Numbered from the stretch's first letter, positions 31,827 to 42,345 are shown. The stretch is 64,000 bases of DNA from Azoarcus sp. PA01 (GCA_001274695.2 LARU01000002.1:1178001-1242000), one strand, 5' to 3'. The notes: a model not told the origin generated them from the sequence alone. Program-made: numbers and translations.

Positions 31827-34124
31827 CTACCCGCGCCGCAGATTCGTTTCGTACTGGCTGCGCGCGGACAGATACTGTTTCGGCCACGCGACGTCGTCGA
31901 AGCCGATCTTCGCCGCTTCATGCAGCGTCCAGGCCGGATCGGCGAGATGCGGCCGCGCGATCGCGCACAGGTCCGCGCGGCCCGCGGCGATGATGCTGTT
32001 CGCGTGGTCGGCCTCGTAGAGCGCGCCGACCGCGACAGTCGGGATGCCGGCTTCGTTGCGGATGCGGTCGGCGAACGGGGTCTGGTACATGCGTCCATAG
32101 ACCGGCCGGTCGCCTTTCCACACCTGGCCCGACGAGCAGTCGATGAGGTCGGCGCCGGCGTCCCTGAAGAGGCGCGCGAACGCGACCGCGTCGTCGGCGG
32201 TGTTGCCGCCGGGGAACCAGTCGTGGCACGACAGCCGCACCGACATCGGACGGTTCGAAGGCCACACGGCGCGCATCGCGCGGAACACTTCGAGCGGGAA
32301 GCGTGCGCGGTTTTCGTGTCCGCCGCCGAATTCGTCACTGCGCCGGTTCGTCAGCGGCGACAGGAAGCTCGACAGCAGGTAGCCGTGCGCGCAGTGCAGT
32401 TCGAGGATGTCGAAACCCGCTTCGGCGGCCATCTTCGTTGCGCGGACGAAGTCGTCGCGCACGCGCTCCATGTCGTCGCGCGTCATCGCGCGCGGCACCT
32501 GCGAATGCGCCAGGTACGGCAGTGGCGACGCCGACATCAGCGGCCACGCGCCGGACTCCAGCGGCTCGTCGATGCCTTCCCACGCGAGCTTCGTCGCGCC
32601 TTTGCGCCCGGCGTGGCCGAGCTGGATGCCCATTTTCGCCGCCGAATTCGCGTGGACGAAATCGACGACGCGCTTCCATGCATTGACGTGCTCGGGCTTG
32701 TACATGCCGGCGCAGCCCGGGGTGATGCGCGCGTCGGGCGACACGCACGTCATTTCCGTGTACAGCAGCCCCGCCCCGCCGAGCGCGCGCGCGCCAAAAT
32801 GCACGAGGTGGAAGTCGTTCGCGCTGCCGTCGTCGGCCGAGTACATCGCCATCGGCGACACGACGATGCGGTTCGCGAGCGTGAGATTGCGCAGCCGGAA
32901 CGGCGTGAACATCGGCGGCGGCGCCGCGCCGCCTTCGATCGGCAGCCCCGCGTGGTTCGCGAACCAGCGCTCGTAACCTTCGAGCCACGTCGCGTCGCGC
33001 AGCCGCAGGTTCTCGTGCGAGATGCGCTGCGAGCGCGTCAGCATCGAGTACATGAACTGCTCGGGCTCGAGCGTATCGCAGTAGCGCGCACCGCACACTT
33101 CGAACCATTCCATCGCGTTCCACGCGGCGTTCTGCAGCCGCAGCACGTCGATGTTGCGCGCGGCCTGGTAGCGCGCGAGCACCGCCGGGATGTGCTGCGG
33201 CGTGTCGCCTTCGTCGCGGAACAGGCGCGTGAGCTCGATCGCGTCCTCGAGCGCGAGCTTCGTGCCCGAGCCGATCGCGAAATGCGCCGTGTGCACGGCG
33301 TCGCCCATCAGCACGACGTGGCTCGCGCCGTTGTCGTGGTGCCACTGCTCACACTTGACGCGCTGGAAGTTCAGCCACGCCGAGCCGCGCAGGTGGCGCG
33401 CGTTCGTCATCAGCGGGTGGCCGTCGAGGTGTTTCGCGAACAGCTGCTCGCAGAACGCGATCGACTGCTCCTGGTCCGCGCGGTCGAGCCCGTGCGCTTT
33501 CCAGACATGCTCCGGGCATTCAACGATGAAAGTCGTCGTCGTGTCGTCGAACTTGTAGACGTGCGCCTGAAACCAGCCGTGCTCGGTCTTCTCGAAGAGG
33601 AACGTGAACGCGTCGAAAAGCTGGTTCGTGCCGAGCCAGATGTAGCGGTTCGGCCGCGTGACGATGTCCGGCTTGAACACTTCGGCGTACTTGTTGCGGA
33701 TGCGCGAGTTGATGCCGTCGGCCGCGATGATGAGATCGGCGTCGGGAAACTCGCTGTCCGACTCGACATCGCGGTCGAACACCAGCTCGACGCCGAGTTC
33801 CTCGCAGCGCGCCTGCAGGATGTTGAGCATCTTCTTGCGCCCGATGCCGACGAACCCGTGGCCGCCGCTGCGGATCGTGCGGCCCTTGAAATGCAGTTCG
33901 ATGTCGTCCCAGTGGTTGAACGCGACCTGGATCGCGTCGGCCGTCACCGGGTCCCATTCGCGCATGTTGTCCATCGTCGCGTCCGAGAACACGACGCCCC
34001 AGCCGAACGTGTCGTACGGCCGGTTGCGCTCGACGACGGCGATCTCGTGCGCCGGGTTCAGCTTCTTCATCAGGAGCGCGAAATACAGTCCTGCGGGTCC
34101 GCCGCCGATACACACGATGCGCAT
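31827..34124 (-). CDS. abmG: FAD monooxygenase / old-yellow-enzyme fusion, 2-aminobenzoyl-CoA monooxygenase/reductase type
   Basis: A 765-residue two-domain flavoprotein. Residues about 1-380 are a class-A FAD monooxygenase: GGGPAG at 7-12, [11 protein letters not shown], and [19 protein letters not shown]. Residues about 395-765 are an old-yellow-enzyme (NADH:flavin oxidoreductase) domain: [20 protein letters not shown] at its start (exactly the family's entry strand), [16 protein letters not shown], and [14 protein letters not shown] near the end. This arrangement is that of Azoarcus 2-aminobenzoyl-CoA monooxygenase/reductase, which hydroxylates and then reduces 2-aminobenzoyl-CoA; salicylyl-CoA 5-hydroxylase is close. 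The start follows AAGGAG by seven bases. No 2-aminobenzoate-CoA ligase is adjacent, so the substrate is inferred. Confidence 0.78.
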   Translation of the reverse strand: MRIVCIGGGPAGLYFALLMKKLNPAHEIAVVERNRPYDTFGWGVVFSDATMDNMREWDPVTADAIQVAFNHWDDIELHFKGRTIRSGGHGFVGIGRKKMLNILQARCEELGVELVFDRDVESDSEFPDADLIIAADGINSRIRNKYAEVFKPDIVTRPNRYIWLGTNQLFDAFTFLFEKTEHGWFQAHVYKFDDTTTTFIVECPEHVWKAHGLDRADQEQSIAFCEQLFAKHLDGHPLMTNARHLRGSAWLNFQRVKCEQWHHDNGASHVVLMGDAVHTAHFAIGSGTKLALEDAIELTRLFRDEGDTPQHIPAVLARYQAARNIDVLRLQNAAWNAMEWFEVCGARYCDTLEPEQFMYSMLTRSQRISHENLRLRDATWLEGYERWFANHAGLPIEGGAAPPPMFTPFRLRNLTLANRIVVSPMAMYSADDGSANDFHLVHFGARALGGAGLLYTEMTCVSPDARITPGCAGMYKPEHVNAWKRVVDFVHANSAAKMGIQLGHAGRKGATKLAWEGIDEPLESGAWPLMSASPLPYLAHSQVPRAMTRDDMERVRDDFVRATKMAAEAGFDILELHCAHGYLLSSFLSPLTNRRSDEFGGGHENRARFPLEVFRAMRAVWPSNRPMSVRLSCHDWFPGGNTADDAVAFARLFRDAGADLIDCSSGQVWKGDRPVYGRMYQTPFADRIRNEAGIPTVAVGALYEADHANSIIAAGRADLCAIARPHLADPAWTLHEAAKIGFDDVAWPKQYLSARSQYETNLRRG

Positions 34125-34497
34125 GCCAGGTCTCCTTCGTTCGTTGCGCTTGCGGCTGCGATGCCGGCGCCGTGCCTGCACGCTCCGGCCGAGCCGCGCC
34201 ACAGCGACAATCTGCCGCACGGCCGCCGGCGGCGCGCCCCCTTTCACGGGGGGGGGCGGAGCGTCGGGGAAGGGACGGGGAAACGCGCCGTTGCGCTCGA
34301 CAGCGGGAACGTCCTGTACAAGAATTCGCTCCCGGATGGAGCCCGCCGATTAACCCATATCGCATATTTCCTCCTGCCGGCCCGCGCCTCGCTGCGTCAC
34401 GACCCGGCCCGTTGCTGACAAAAATGTAATCTTCGCGTCAGCCTCCAGTCGGTATTACGAACTCATACTTCATTCCACTCACCGGAAAACAGGATCG
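34125..34497. promoter_or_regulatory. Divergent control region with a CopR-like half-palindrome
   Basis: The 373-base gap between the flavoprotein gene and the metal island holds no gene. CTGACA-N4-TGTAAT at 34415-34430 has the form of CopR/CusR-type boxes (compare ATTACA-N4-TGTAAT at 47711-47726), and GCGTCAG follows both at the same distance. It lies about 70 bases before the CusF-like gene. A nine-G run is at about 34248-34256. Confidence 0.5.
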
Positions 34498-34869
34498 ATG
34501 ATGCCCCTCACCCGCGACCTCACCCGCCCCCTCGCCACGTTCGCCCTCCTCGCCACGCTCACGAGCGCCGGTCCGGCGTTTGCCATGAACGGGCACGGAC
34601 ACGATGCCGCTCACGGCGCCACGATGCCCGTCGCCGACGCGAAAGCTTCCCTGTCGGAAGGCACCGTCAAGAAAGTCGACAAGGCCGCCGGCAAGATCAC
34701 GATCAACCACGGCCCGCTCGAGAACCTCGGCATGCCGCCGATGACGATGACCTTTCGCGCGACCGACCCGTCGATGCTCGACGCGGTCCGGGAGGGCGAC
34801 AGGATCCGCTTCGCCGCACAGCGCGTCGACGGGGTGTTCACGGTGACGAAGCTGGAGGCCGCCAAATAA
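34498..34869 (+). CDS. cusF: CusF-like periplasmic Cu/Ag-binding protein
   Basis: A 123-residue exported protein: a signal peptide to about residue 29 (cleavage after AFA), then an HGHD-rich linker and a CusF OB-fold domain. The metal site of CusF is His, Trp, Met, Met; here NHGPLENLGMPPMTMTF supplies the His and the two Met. The cation-pi aromatic is Trp in E. coli CusF but I see no Trp in this protein, so the site differs (His/Met only). CusF hands Cu(I)/Ag(I) to the CusB adaptor. It is the first gene of the metal island, 143 bases before the outer-membrane component gene. An alternative start is the next codon (MM). Confidence 0.85.
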   Translation: MMPLTRDLTRPLATFALLATLTSAGPAFAMNGHGHDAAHGATMPVADAKASLSEGTVKKVDKAAGKITINHGPLENLGMPPMTMTFRATDPSMLDAVREGDRIRFAAQRVDGVFTVTKLEAAK

Positions 34870-35012
34870 GGGCGAAGGAATAACGGCGAAACAGGCGCGA
34901 CGCCGCGAGAGCCGCGCGACCTTGCGCCTGCGGCTCGGCCGACCCGCCGTTTCGCCTTCGCCCACCTGCCCCGCCCAGCGGCTCCGGCCACCCCACTTTT
35001 TCCGGACATCCG

Positions 35013-36317
35013 ATGAAACCGCTTATCGCCGGCCTGCGTTCCCTGCGTCGGGCCGCGGGCATCGCCGTGCTCGCGGCGAGCGCTTTCGCCCACGCGCAGG
35101 ACGCCGCGCCGCTCTCCGCCGCCGCGGCTCCCCTCGGCGCCGACCTCCCCGGCCTGATCGAATACGCGCGGATGAACAACCCGGCTTTCGCCGTCGACCG
35201 CGCCGAAGCGGCCGCCGCGCGCGAACGTGTCGAGCCCGCCGGCGCGCTGCCCGACCCGAGCTTCCAAGTCGAGCTGATGGACTTCACGAACCGCATGCGC
35301 GGCGGCCCGACGACGCTCGTGCCGGGCGAAGTCGGCGAAACGCGCTATCGCGTCATCCAGCCGCTGCCGGCGTGGGGCAAGCGCGAGCTCGCCGAGCGTG
35401 CGGCGGGCGCGCGCGCGGACCAGGCAGAGGCGGCGCGCGATGCGGCATGGGCGAACGTGGCTGCCGAGATCAAGGCGGGGTGGCTGCGCTATTACGCGGC
35501 CGACCGCGAAGCGGGGCTCAACCGCGACGCGCTGGCCTTGCTGCAGAGTCTCGAAGAGATCACGCTGTCGCGCTACCGCCTCGGCCTGCTGCCGCAGCAG
35601 GCGGTGCTGCGCGCGCAGCGCGAGATCACGTCGCAGCGGCTCGCGCTCGTCGGCGTCGAACAGCGTCGCCGCGCCACGGCGTCGGCGCTGAACGCGCTGC
35701 TCGGACGCGCGCCCGGCAGCGCCCTCGCGGCGCCACACGAACCGGCGCCGCTGCCGCAGGCGATTGCGCTCGCGCCCCTCGTCGAACGCACCCGTGCGAC
35801 TCATCCGGCGATCGCGGCCGAAGCGCGCGGCATCGACGCGGCCCGCCTCGACCGTGACCGCACGTGGCGCGACCGCTATCCGGACTTCAGCGTCGGGCTG
35901 ACGAACAACCGCCCGCGCGGCGGCGAAAACTCGTGGGACGTGATGTTCGAAATGATGATCCCGCTGCAGCAGTCGGCGCGCCGCGCACGCGAACGCGAAG
36001 CCGCACTGATGGTGACCGCAGCCAATGCGCGGCGCGCGGCGGCCGAAGCGACGCTCCTCGGCGAACTCGGCAGCGCATACGCCGCATACACTTCCGGGCG
36101 CGAGACGCTGCAGCTCCTGCGCGGCACGCTGATGCCGCAGGCCGAAGCGACGCGCGATGCGACCCGTGCGGCGTTCTCGACGGGGCGCGTCGACTTCGAC
36201 ACCGTGCTCGAAGCCGAGCGCCAGCTCGTCGATACGCGCGTGGCGCTGCTGCAGGCTGACGTCGAGACCCGCATGGCGCTCGCCGAAATCGAAAAACTTG
36301 CAGGAGAACAGCCGTGA
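35013..36317 (+). CDS. cusC: TolC-family outer membrane component of a Cu/Ag efflux pump
   Basis: A 434-residue outer-membrane efflux protein with a signal peptide (to about residue 29, ending AHAQ) and two OEP repeats rich in long helices (residues about 45-240 and 250-430). GEVGETRYRVIQPLPAWGKRELA matches the subfamily found with CusBA pumps. There is no lipobox cysteine, so it is not lipid-anchored, unlike E. coli CusC. Its stop overlaps the start of the adaptor gene by four bases (ATGA), so the two are coupled. It forms the exit duct across the outer membrane for the CusA pump encoded two genes on. Confidence 0.85.
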   Translation: MKPLIAGLRSLRRAAGIAVLAASAFAHAQDAAPLSAAAAPLGADLPGLIEYARMNNPAFAVDRAEAAAARERVEPAGALPDPSFQVELMDFTNRMRGGPTTLVPGEVGETRYRVIQPLPAWGKRELAERAAGARADQAEAARDAAWANVAAEIKAGWLRYYAADREAGLNRDALALLQSLEEITLSRYRLGLLPQQAVLRAQREITSQRLALVGVEQRRRATASALNALLGRAPGSALAAPHEPAPLPQAIALAPLVERTRATHPAIAAEARGIDAARLDRDRTWRDRYPDFSVGLTNNRPRGGENSWDVMFEMMIPLQQSARRAREREAALMVTAANARRAAAEATLLGELGSAYAAYTSGRETLQLLRGTLMPQAEATRDATRAAFSTGRVDFDTVLEAERQLVDTRVALLQADVETRMALAEIEKLAGEQP

Positions 36318-37876
36318 AGTCCGCCGTACGACTATCCCTCGCGGCATTCGCCGTCGCGCTCGCGCTCGGCGCCGGCTACTGGGCGGGGAGCCGCAGCGAC
36401 GACGCTCCCGCGGCCGGCGGCACGACGACAGTCGCTGAAAACACGGCCGCAGGCGCCGGCAGCGAACGCGAGATCCTCTATTACCGCAACCCGATGGGCC
36501 TGCCCGACACGTCACCGGTGCCGAAGAAGGACTCGATGGGCATGGACTACCTCCCGGTCTATGCCGACGACAAGCCCGACGACAGCGGCGCCGTCGTCGT
36601 CAGCCCGGCACGCGTGCAGACGCTCGGCGTGAAGACCGCGGTCGCCGAGATGCGCGTCGTCGATGCCGCAGTGCGCGCGGTCGGGCGCCTCGAGCTCAAC
36701 GAGCGCGCGGTCGTCGACGTCGCGCCGCGCTTCGAAGGCTGGATCGAGCGCCTGCACGTCAATGCGGTCGGCGACCCGGTGCGCCGCGGCCAGCCGCTGT
36801 TCACGATCTACAGCCCGGAGCTGCAATCGGCCAGCGAGGAGCTGCGCATCGCCGAGCGGCTCGCCCGCGACAGCGCTGCGACCGACCCGATCGCAGCGGA
36901 AGCGGCGCGCCGACTCGCCGACGCGACGCGTGACCGCCTGCACAACTGGCAGGTCGCCACGTCGGGCGGCGGCAAAAGTGGCGATGGCGCGCAGCGCCAG
37001 ACTTTCCATGCACCGGCGAACGGCGTCGTGCTCGAGAAGAACGCGGTGCAGGGCGCGCGCTTCATGCCCGGCGAAGCAGTCTATCGCATCGCCGATCTGT
37101 CGAAAGTGTGGGTCATCGCCGACATCTTCGAGCGCGATCTCGCGCGCGTGCGCGTCGGCCAGCCGGCGAGCGTGACGCTCGATGCGTTCCCGGACCGCCG
37201 CTTCGACGCGAAAGTCGGCTATCTGTACCCGACGCTGAACGTCGAGACGCGCAGCACGCGCATCCGCGTCGAACTCGACAACCGCGAAGGCCTGCTGCGC
37301 CCGGGCATGTTCGCGCACGTCGAGCTCGCGTCCGGCTCGCCGACGCCGCGCGTGACGGTGCCGACGTCCGCGGTCATCGATGACGGCGTGCGCCAGGTCG
37401 TGCTGATCGCGCTCGACGAAGGCCGTTTCAGGCCGCAGCCGGTGCGCCTCGGCGAGCGCGGCACCGAGCACGTCGAAGTGCTCGAAGGCGTCGAAGCCGG
37501 CGACCGCGTCGTCACGTCGGCGAACTTCCTCATCGATTCCGAAAGCCAGCTGAAAGCGGCGCTGTCGAACCTGACTGACGCCCCGCCGGCAGCGGACACG
37601 GCGCCGGAAACCTACGAAGCCGAAGGGACGTTCGACGCCGTGGATCCGGCGACGAACACCGTCACGCTGACGCACGGCGACATCCCCGCGCTGCAATGGC
37701 CGGCGATGACGATGGACTTCGCGGTGGCGTCGCCCGACCTCGTCGCCGGCCTCGCGCCCGGCACGCCGGTCCGCTTCGAGTTCGAGCAGGGCGAACCGGG
37801 CGAATTCGTCGTCACGCGCATCGAGAAGGCATCGCAAGGCGCAGCCGGGAAACCGGCGGCGCACGGGAGCCACTGA
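36314..37876 (+). CDS. cusB: Cu/Ag efflux periplasmic adaptor with C-terminal CusF domain
   Basis: A 520-residue membrane-fusion protein with an N-terminal membrane anchor or signal (about residues 1-24). Next comes the heavy-metal-binding motif with YYRNPMGLPDTSPVPKKDSM at about 56-75, typical of CusB, then the lipoyl-like, beta-barrel and membrane-proximal domains. Unusually, the last 85 residues or so form a CusF-like OB fold (HGDIPALQWPAMTMDF), which does carry the Trp lacking from the separate CusF-like protein, together with His and the Met pair. This fused domain may receive metal directly. The start overlaps the cusC stop; the cusA gene starts one base after the stop. Confidence 0.9.
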   Translation: MKSAVRLSLAAFAVALALGAGYWAGSRSDDAPAAGGTTTVAENTAAGAGSEREILYYRNPMGLPDTSPVPKKDSMGMDYLPVYADDKPDDSGAVVVSPARVQTLGVKTAVAEMRVVDAAVRAVGRLELNERAVVDVAPRFEGWIERLHVNAVGDPVRRGQPLFTIYSPELQSASEELRIAERLARDSAATDPIAAEAARRLADATRDRLHNWQVATSGGGKSGDGAQRQTFHAPANGVVLEKNAVQGARFMPGEAVYRIADLSKVWVIADIFERDLARVRVGQPASVTLDAFPDRRFDAKVGYLYPTLNVETRSTRIRVELDNREGLLRPGMFAHVELASGSPTPRVTVPTSAVIDDGVRQVVLIALDEGRFRPQPVRLGERGTEHVEVLEGVEAGDRVVTSANFLIDSESQLKAALSNLTDAPPAADTAPETYEAEGTFDAVDPATNTVTLTHGDIPALQWPAMTMDFAVASPDLVAGLAPGTPVRFEFEQGEPGEFVVTRIEKASQGAAGKPAAHGSH

Positions 37877-37877
37877 C

Positions 37878-40800
37878 ATGCTCGACCGCCTCATCGACTG
37901 GTCCGCGAAGAACGTCTTCCTCGTGCTGCTCGCGACGCTGTTCGTCATCGGCGGCGGACTGTACGCGGTCAAGAACACGCCGCTCGACGCGCTGCCGGAT
38001 CTCTCCGACGTGCAGGTGATCGTGTTCACCGACTTCCCCGGCCAGGCGCCGCAGGTCGTCGAGGACCAGGTCACGTATCCGCTGACGACGTCGATGCTCG
38101 CGGTGCCGCGCGCGAAAGTCGTGCGCGGCTTCTCGATGTTCGGCGCATCCTACGTCTACGTGATTTTCGAGGACGGCACCGACATCTACTGGGCGCGCTC
38201 GCGCGTGCTCGAATATCTTTCGTCGGTCGCCGGGCGCCTGCCTGCCGGCGTCGCGCCGCAGATCGGGCCGGATGCGACCGGCGTCGGCTGGGTCTATCAA
38301 TACGCCGTCACCGGCAAGAACCTGTCGCTCGCCGAGACGAGGAGCCTGCAGGACTGGTACATCCGCTACCAGCTGACGAAAGCCGGCGGCGTGTCGGAAG
38401 TCGCGAGCGTCGGCGGCTTCGTGCGCGAATACCAGGTCACCGTCGACCCGCACCGGCTCGCGACCTTCGGCCTCGCGCTCGACGACGTCAGCCGCGTGAT
38501 CCGCGAGTCGAACCGCGACGTCGGCGGACGCGTCGTCGAGATGGCCGAGAAGGAATACATGGTGCGCGGCCGCGGCTATCTCGGTGGCGCCGACGACATC
38601 GCGAACCTCGTGCTGAAAAGCGAAGGCGGCACGCCGGTGCGTGTCGCCGACATCGGCCGCGTCGAACTCGTGCCGGCCGAGCGCCGCGGCATCGCCGAAT
38701 TGAACGGCGAAGGCGAAGTCGCCTCCGGCATCGTCATGGCGCGCTTCGGCCAGAACGCGCTCGACGTCATCGCGAACGTCAAGGCGAAGATCGCCGAGAT
38801 CGCACCGGGGCTCCCCGAAGGCGCCGAGATCGTGCCGGTCTACGACCGCTCGACGTTGATCGAGCGCGCGATCGGGAACCTCAAATGGACGCTGCTCGAA
38901 GAGAGCCTGATTGTCGCCGCAGTGTGCGTGATCTTCCTGCTGCACGTCCGCAGCGCCTTCGTCGCGATCATCACGCTGCCGCTCGGCATCCTGATCGCGT
39001 TCATCGCGATGCGCGCCCTCGATCTGGGCTCGAACATCATGAGCCTCGGCGGCATCGCGATCGCGATCGGCGCGATGGTCGATGCGGCGATCGTCATGAT
39101 CGAGAACGCGCACAAGCGGCTCGAACACCTCCCCGACAATGCGACGCAGGCCGAGCGCTCGGCGACGATCATCCTCGCGTGCAAGGAAGTCGGGCCGGCG
39201 CTGTTCTTTTCGCTGTTGATCATCACGGTGTCGTTCCTGCCGGTGTTCACGCTCGAAGGACAGGAAGGGCGGATGTTCTCGCCGCTCGCGTTCACGAAGA
39301 CGTTCGCGATGGCCGGCGCAGCGCTGTTGTCGGTGACGCTCGTGCCGGTGCTGATGTTGTTCTTCGTGCGCGGGCGCATCCTGCCAGAAGCGAAGAACCC
39401 GGTGAACCGTTTCCTGATCTGGGTCTACCGGCCGATCATCCGCGGGGTGATGCGTCACAAGGTGCTGACGCTCGTCGCCGCGCTCGCGGCGATGGCGGTG
39501 ACGGTGTTCCCGGCTCGCCAGCTCGGCTCGGAGTTCATGCCGACGTTGAACGAAGGCACCCTTTTCTACATGCCGGCAGCGCTGCCCGGCATGTCGGTGA
39601 CCGAAGCCGGGCGCCTCCTGGCGACGACGAACCGCATCATCAAGACGTTCCCCGAAGTCGAATCGGTGTATGGCAAAGCCGGCCGCGCGCTGTCGGCGAC
39701 CGACCCGGCCCCGCTCGAGATGTTCGAGACGGTCGTGAACCTCAAGCCGCAAGCGGACTGGCGGCCGGGCATGACGACCGACAAGCTGATCGCCGAGATG
39801 GACGCGGCGCTGAAGTTTCCCGGCGTCGCGAACTCCTGGACGATGCCGATCAAGGCGCGGCTCGACATGCTCGCGACCGGCATTCGCACGCCGATCGGCG
39901 TCAAGGTGTTCGGCAACGATCTGGCGACGATCGAGCAGGTTGCGAAGGACGTCGAAGCCGCGGTGCGCAACGTGCCCGGCGCCTCCAGCGCGTACGCCGA
40001 GCGCGTCAGCGGCGGCTACTACCTCGACATCGTGCCGCGCCGCGACCAGCTCGCGCGCTACGGCCTGACGGTCAATGCGCTGCAGGAAGTCGTCGCGACC
40101 GCGCTCGGCGGCGACATGGTGACGACCGCGGTCGAAGGGCTCGAGCGCTACAACGTCACCGTGCGTTACCCGCGCGGCCTGCGTGACGACCCGCAGCGCA
40201 TCTCAGCCGAAGTGTACGTGCCGACCGCGAGCGGCCCGATCCCGCTCGGCCAGCTCGCCGATGTGCGCCTCGCGCGCGGCTCGCCCGGCATCCGCACCGA
40301 AAACGCGCTGCTCGCCGCGTACGTGTATGTCGACACCCGTGACGCCGACCTCGGCGCGTTCGTCAAGCGCGCGCAGCAGGCCGTCGCCGAACAGGTGACG
40401 TTCCCGCCGGGCACTTACGCGACGTGGAGCGGCCAGTTCGAGTACATGGAGCGGGCGAAGGAGAAAATGAAGATCGTGCTGCCGCTGACGCTCGGGCTGA
40501 TTTTCGTGCTGCTGTACCTCAATTTCCGGCGCCTGACCGAGACTTTGATCGTCATGCTGTCGGTGCCGTTCGCGCTCGTCGGCGGCGTGTGGTTGATGTG
40601 GGGGCTCGGCTACCAGATGAGCGTCGCGGTCGCAGTCGGCTTCATCGCGCTCGCCGGCGTCGCCGCGGAGACCGGCGTCGTGATGCTGATCTACCTCGAT
40701 CACGCGTGGGAAGCGATCCGCGCGCAGCGCCTCGCGGCCGGCCGGGAGCCGACGGTGGCCGACCTGTACGAAGCGATCATGGAAGGCGCGGTCGAGCGCG

Positions 40801-41057
40801 TGCGGCCGAAAATGATGACCGTCGTCGCGATCATGGCGGGCCTGCTGCCGATCATGTGGGGCACCGGCACCGGCTCCGAAGTCATGAGCCGCATCGCCGC
40901 GCCGATGGTTGGCGGCATGATCTCGTCGACGGTGCTGACGCTCGGCGTGATCCCCGCGCTCTATGCGCTCGTCAAGCAGTGGCAGCTGCGCCGGGAGAGG
41001 CGGCGTCCCGCCCTCGCGCCACGCGCCGAAGCGGTCGCCGGCGGTCCGGCGACATGA
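37878..41057 (+). CDS. cusA: Cu(I)/Ag(I) RND efflux pump
   Basis: A 1059-residue inner-membrane heavy-metal RND transporter with about twelve membrane helices and two large periplasmic loops. The CusA signatures are clear: TPLDALPDLSDVQVIV at the start of the first loop, AMVDAAIVMIEN in the fourth helix with the proton-relay Asp, and FPEVESVYGKAGRA plus ATDPAPLEMFE in the second loop. It exports monovalent Cu/Ag from periplasm or cytoplasm through the CusC duct, driven by protons. The length is normal. It is followed, 40 bases later, by a second complete RND system of different type. Confidence 0.95.
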   Translation: MLDRLIDWSAKNVFLVLLATLFVIGGGLYAVKNTPLDALPDLSDVQVIVFTDFPGQAPQVVEDQVTYPLTTSMLAVPRAKVVRGFSMFGASYVYVIFEDGTDIYWARSRVLEYLSSVAGRLPAGVAPQIGPDATGVGWVYQYAVTGKNLSLAETRSLQDWYIRYQLTKAGGVSEVASVGGFVREYQVTVDPHRLATFGLALDDVSRVIRESNRDVGGRVVEMAEKEYMVRGRGYLGGADDIANLVLKSEGGTPVRVADIGRVELVPAERRGIAELNGEGEVASGIVMARFGQNALDVIANVKAKIAEIAPGLPEGAEIVPVYDRSTLIERAIGNLKWTLLEESLIVAAVCVIFLLHVRSAFVAIITLPLGILIAFIAMRALDLGSNIMSLGGIAIAIGAMVDAAIVMIENAHKRLEHLPDNATQAERSATIILACKEVGPALFFSLLIITVSFLPVFTLEGQEGRMFSPLAFTKTFAMAGAALLSVTLVPVLMLFFVRGRILPEAKNPVNRFLIWVYRPIIRGVMRHKVLTLVAALAAMAVTVFPARQLGSEFMPTLNEGTLFYMPAALPGMSVTEAGRLLATTNRIIKTFPEVESVYGKAGRALSATDPAPLEMFETVVNLKPQADWRPGMTTDKLIAEMDAALKFPGVANSWTMPIKARLDMLATGIRTPIGVKVFGNDLATIEQVAKDVEAAVRNVPGASSAYAERVSGGYYLDIVPRRDQLARYGLTVNALQEVVATALGGDMVTTAVEGLERYNVTVRYPRGLRDDPQRISAEVYVPTASGPIPLGQLADVRLARGSPGIRTENALLAAYVYVDTRDADLGAFVKRAQQAVAEQVTFPPGTYATWSGQFEYMERAKEKMKIVLPLTLGLIFVLLYLNFRRLTETLIVMLSVPFALVGGVWLMWGLGYQMSVAVAVGFIALAGVAAETGVVMLIYLDHAWEAIRAQRLAAGREPTVADLYEAIMEGAVERVRPKMMTVVAIMAGLLPIMWGTGTGSEVMSRIAAPMVGGMISSTVLTLGVIPALYALVKQWQLRRERRRPALAPRAEAVAGGPAT

Positions 41058-41097
41058 CGCGGCGTAACCGCCGGCCTTTTCCGCGCGGAGTCCCAAA

Positions 41098-42345
41098 ATG
41101 AAGTTTCCGCACGGCGCCGCGTGGCGCCGCCTGCTGCTGCTCGTCGGTATCGCGGCAGCCTCGCCGTTGCCGGCGCAGCCCCTCGCGGCGCACGATGCGA
41201 CGGCCGGCGGCTTTCGCGACGCGTTCGACGCCGCGTGGCAGCGCAGCGTCGCGGCACGCGCCGGCACGGCGCGGCGCGACGAGCAGGCGGCGCGACGCGA
41301 CGCTGCGGCGAGCTGGATGCCGGCGCCGCCGAACCTGACGGTGACGCAACGCTCCGACCGCTTGAACCGCGACGCCGGCGAGCGCGAGCTCGAAGCCGAG
41401 CTCGAACTGCCGCTGTGGATGCCCGGTGCGCGCGCGGCGGCCGGAGCGCTTGTCGACGCGGAGGGCGAGGCGCTCGACGCGCGGCTCGCAGGTGCCCGGC
41501 TGCGTGTCGCCGGCGCGCTGCGCGAAGCGGTGTGGGCGCTGCGGCTCGCAGCAGGCGAAACAGCGGCGGCCGAGCGCCGCGTTGCCGAGGCCAAAACGCT
41601 CGCAACCGATGTCGAGCGCCGGGTCGCCGCCGGCGATCTCGCCCGCATCGACGCGAACGTCGCCCGGTCCGCCGTCCAGCGCGCCCTGGCGCGTCAGGCC
41701 GAGGCGCGGGCCGCGCTGCGGCGCGAGCAACGGATGTACGTCGCGCTGACCGGCGGCGCCGTAGCGCCTGCCGGCGACGAAGCCGCTCCCGAGGTCGTGG
41801 GCGCGGCGACGCTCGACGCCCATCCCGATGTCGTCGAGCTGCGGCGCAGCGCGGCGCTCGCCCGCGCGCGGCTCGGTCAGGCGCGCGCGCAGACCCGCGA
41901 CGCGCCGGAGCTGATCCTCGGCGTCACGCGCGAGCGCGAGCGCGCCGGCGAGCGCTACGAGACGACGACGACCATTGGCGTGCGCGTGCCATTCGGCACC
42001 GACACGCACAACCGCCCGCGCATCACCGCGGCGAACGCGGAACTCGTCGAGGCCGAAACGGCAGCGGCGCTCGAGCACGAACGGCTCGTCGCAGCCGTCG
42101 ACGCCGCCGCAGCGGAACTTTCGCGTGCGCACGACGCGGAGCGCTTCGCCGCCGAACGCGCCCGCCTCGCCGTCGACACGCAGCAGCTGCTCGCGAAAGC
42201 TTTCGACCTCGGCGAGATCGACTTGCCGACGCGGCTACGCGCCGACAACGAACGCTTCGACGCCGAGCTCGGTGTCGAACGTGCCCGCCTCGAGCTCGGC
42301 CGCGCGCGCTCCCGCCTCCAACAAGCTCTCGGACTGCTGCCATGA
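41098..42345 (+). CDS. TolC-family outer membrane protein of the second RND system
   Basis: A 415-residue outer-membrane efflux protein, CzcC-like. A signal peptide ends near residue 29 (LPAQPLAAH), and two helical OEP repeats follow. VTQRSDRLNRDAGERELEAE and VPFGTDTHNRPRITAAN are notable parts of the family. It is highly alanine/arginine-rich, in line with local GC content. Its stop overlaps the start of the next gene by four bases (ATGA). Together with the adaptor and pump genes at 42929 and 44079 it makes a separate tripartite exporter, probably for divalent or mixed metals; the metal is inferred from the pump family only. Confidence 0.82.
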   Translation: MKFPHGAAWRRLLLLVGIAAASPLPAQPLAAHDATAGGFRDAFDAAWQRSVAARAGTARRDEQAARRDAAASWMPAPPNLTVTQRSDRLNRDAGERELEAELELPLWMPGARAAAGALVDAEGEALDARLAGARLRVAGALREAVWALRLAAGETAAAERRVAEAKTLATDVERRVAAGDLARIDANVARSAVQRALARQAEARAALRREQRMYVALTGGAVAPAGDEAAPEVVGAATLDAHPDVVELRRSAALARARLGQARAQTRDAPELILGVTRERERAGERYETTTTIGVRVPFGTDTHNRPRITAANAELVEAETAAALEHERLVAAVDAAAAELSRAHDAERFAAERARLAVDTQQLLAKAFDLGEIDLPTRLRADNERFDAELGVERARLELGRARSRLQQALGLLP

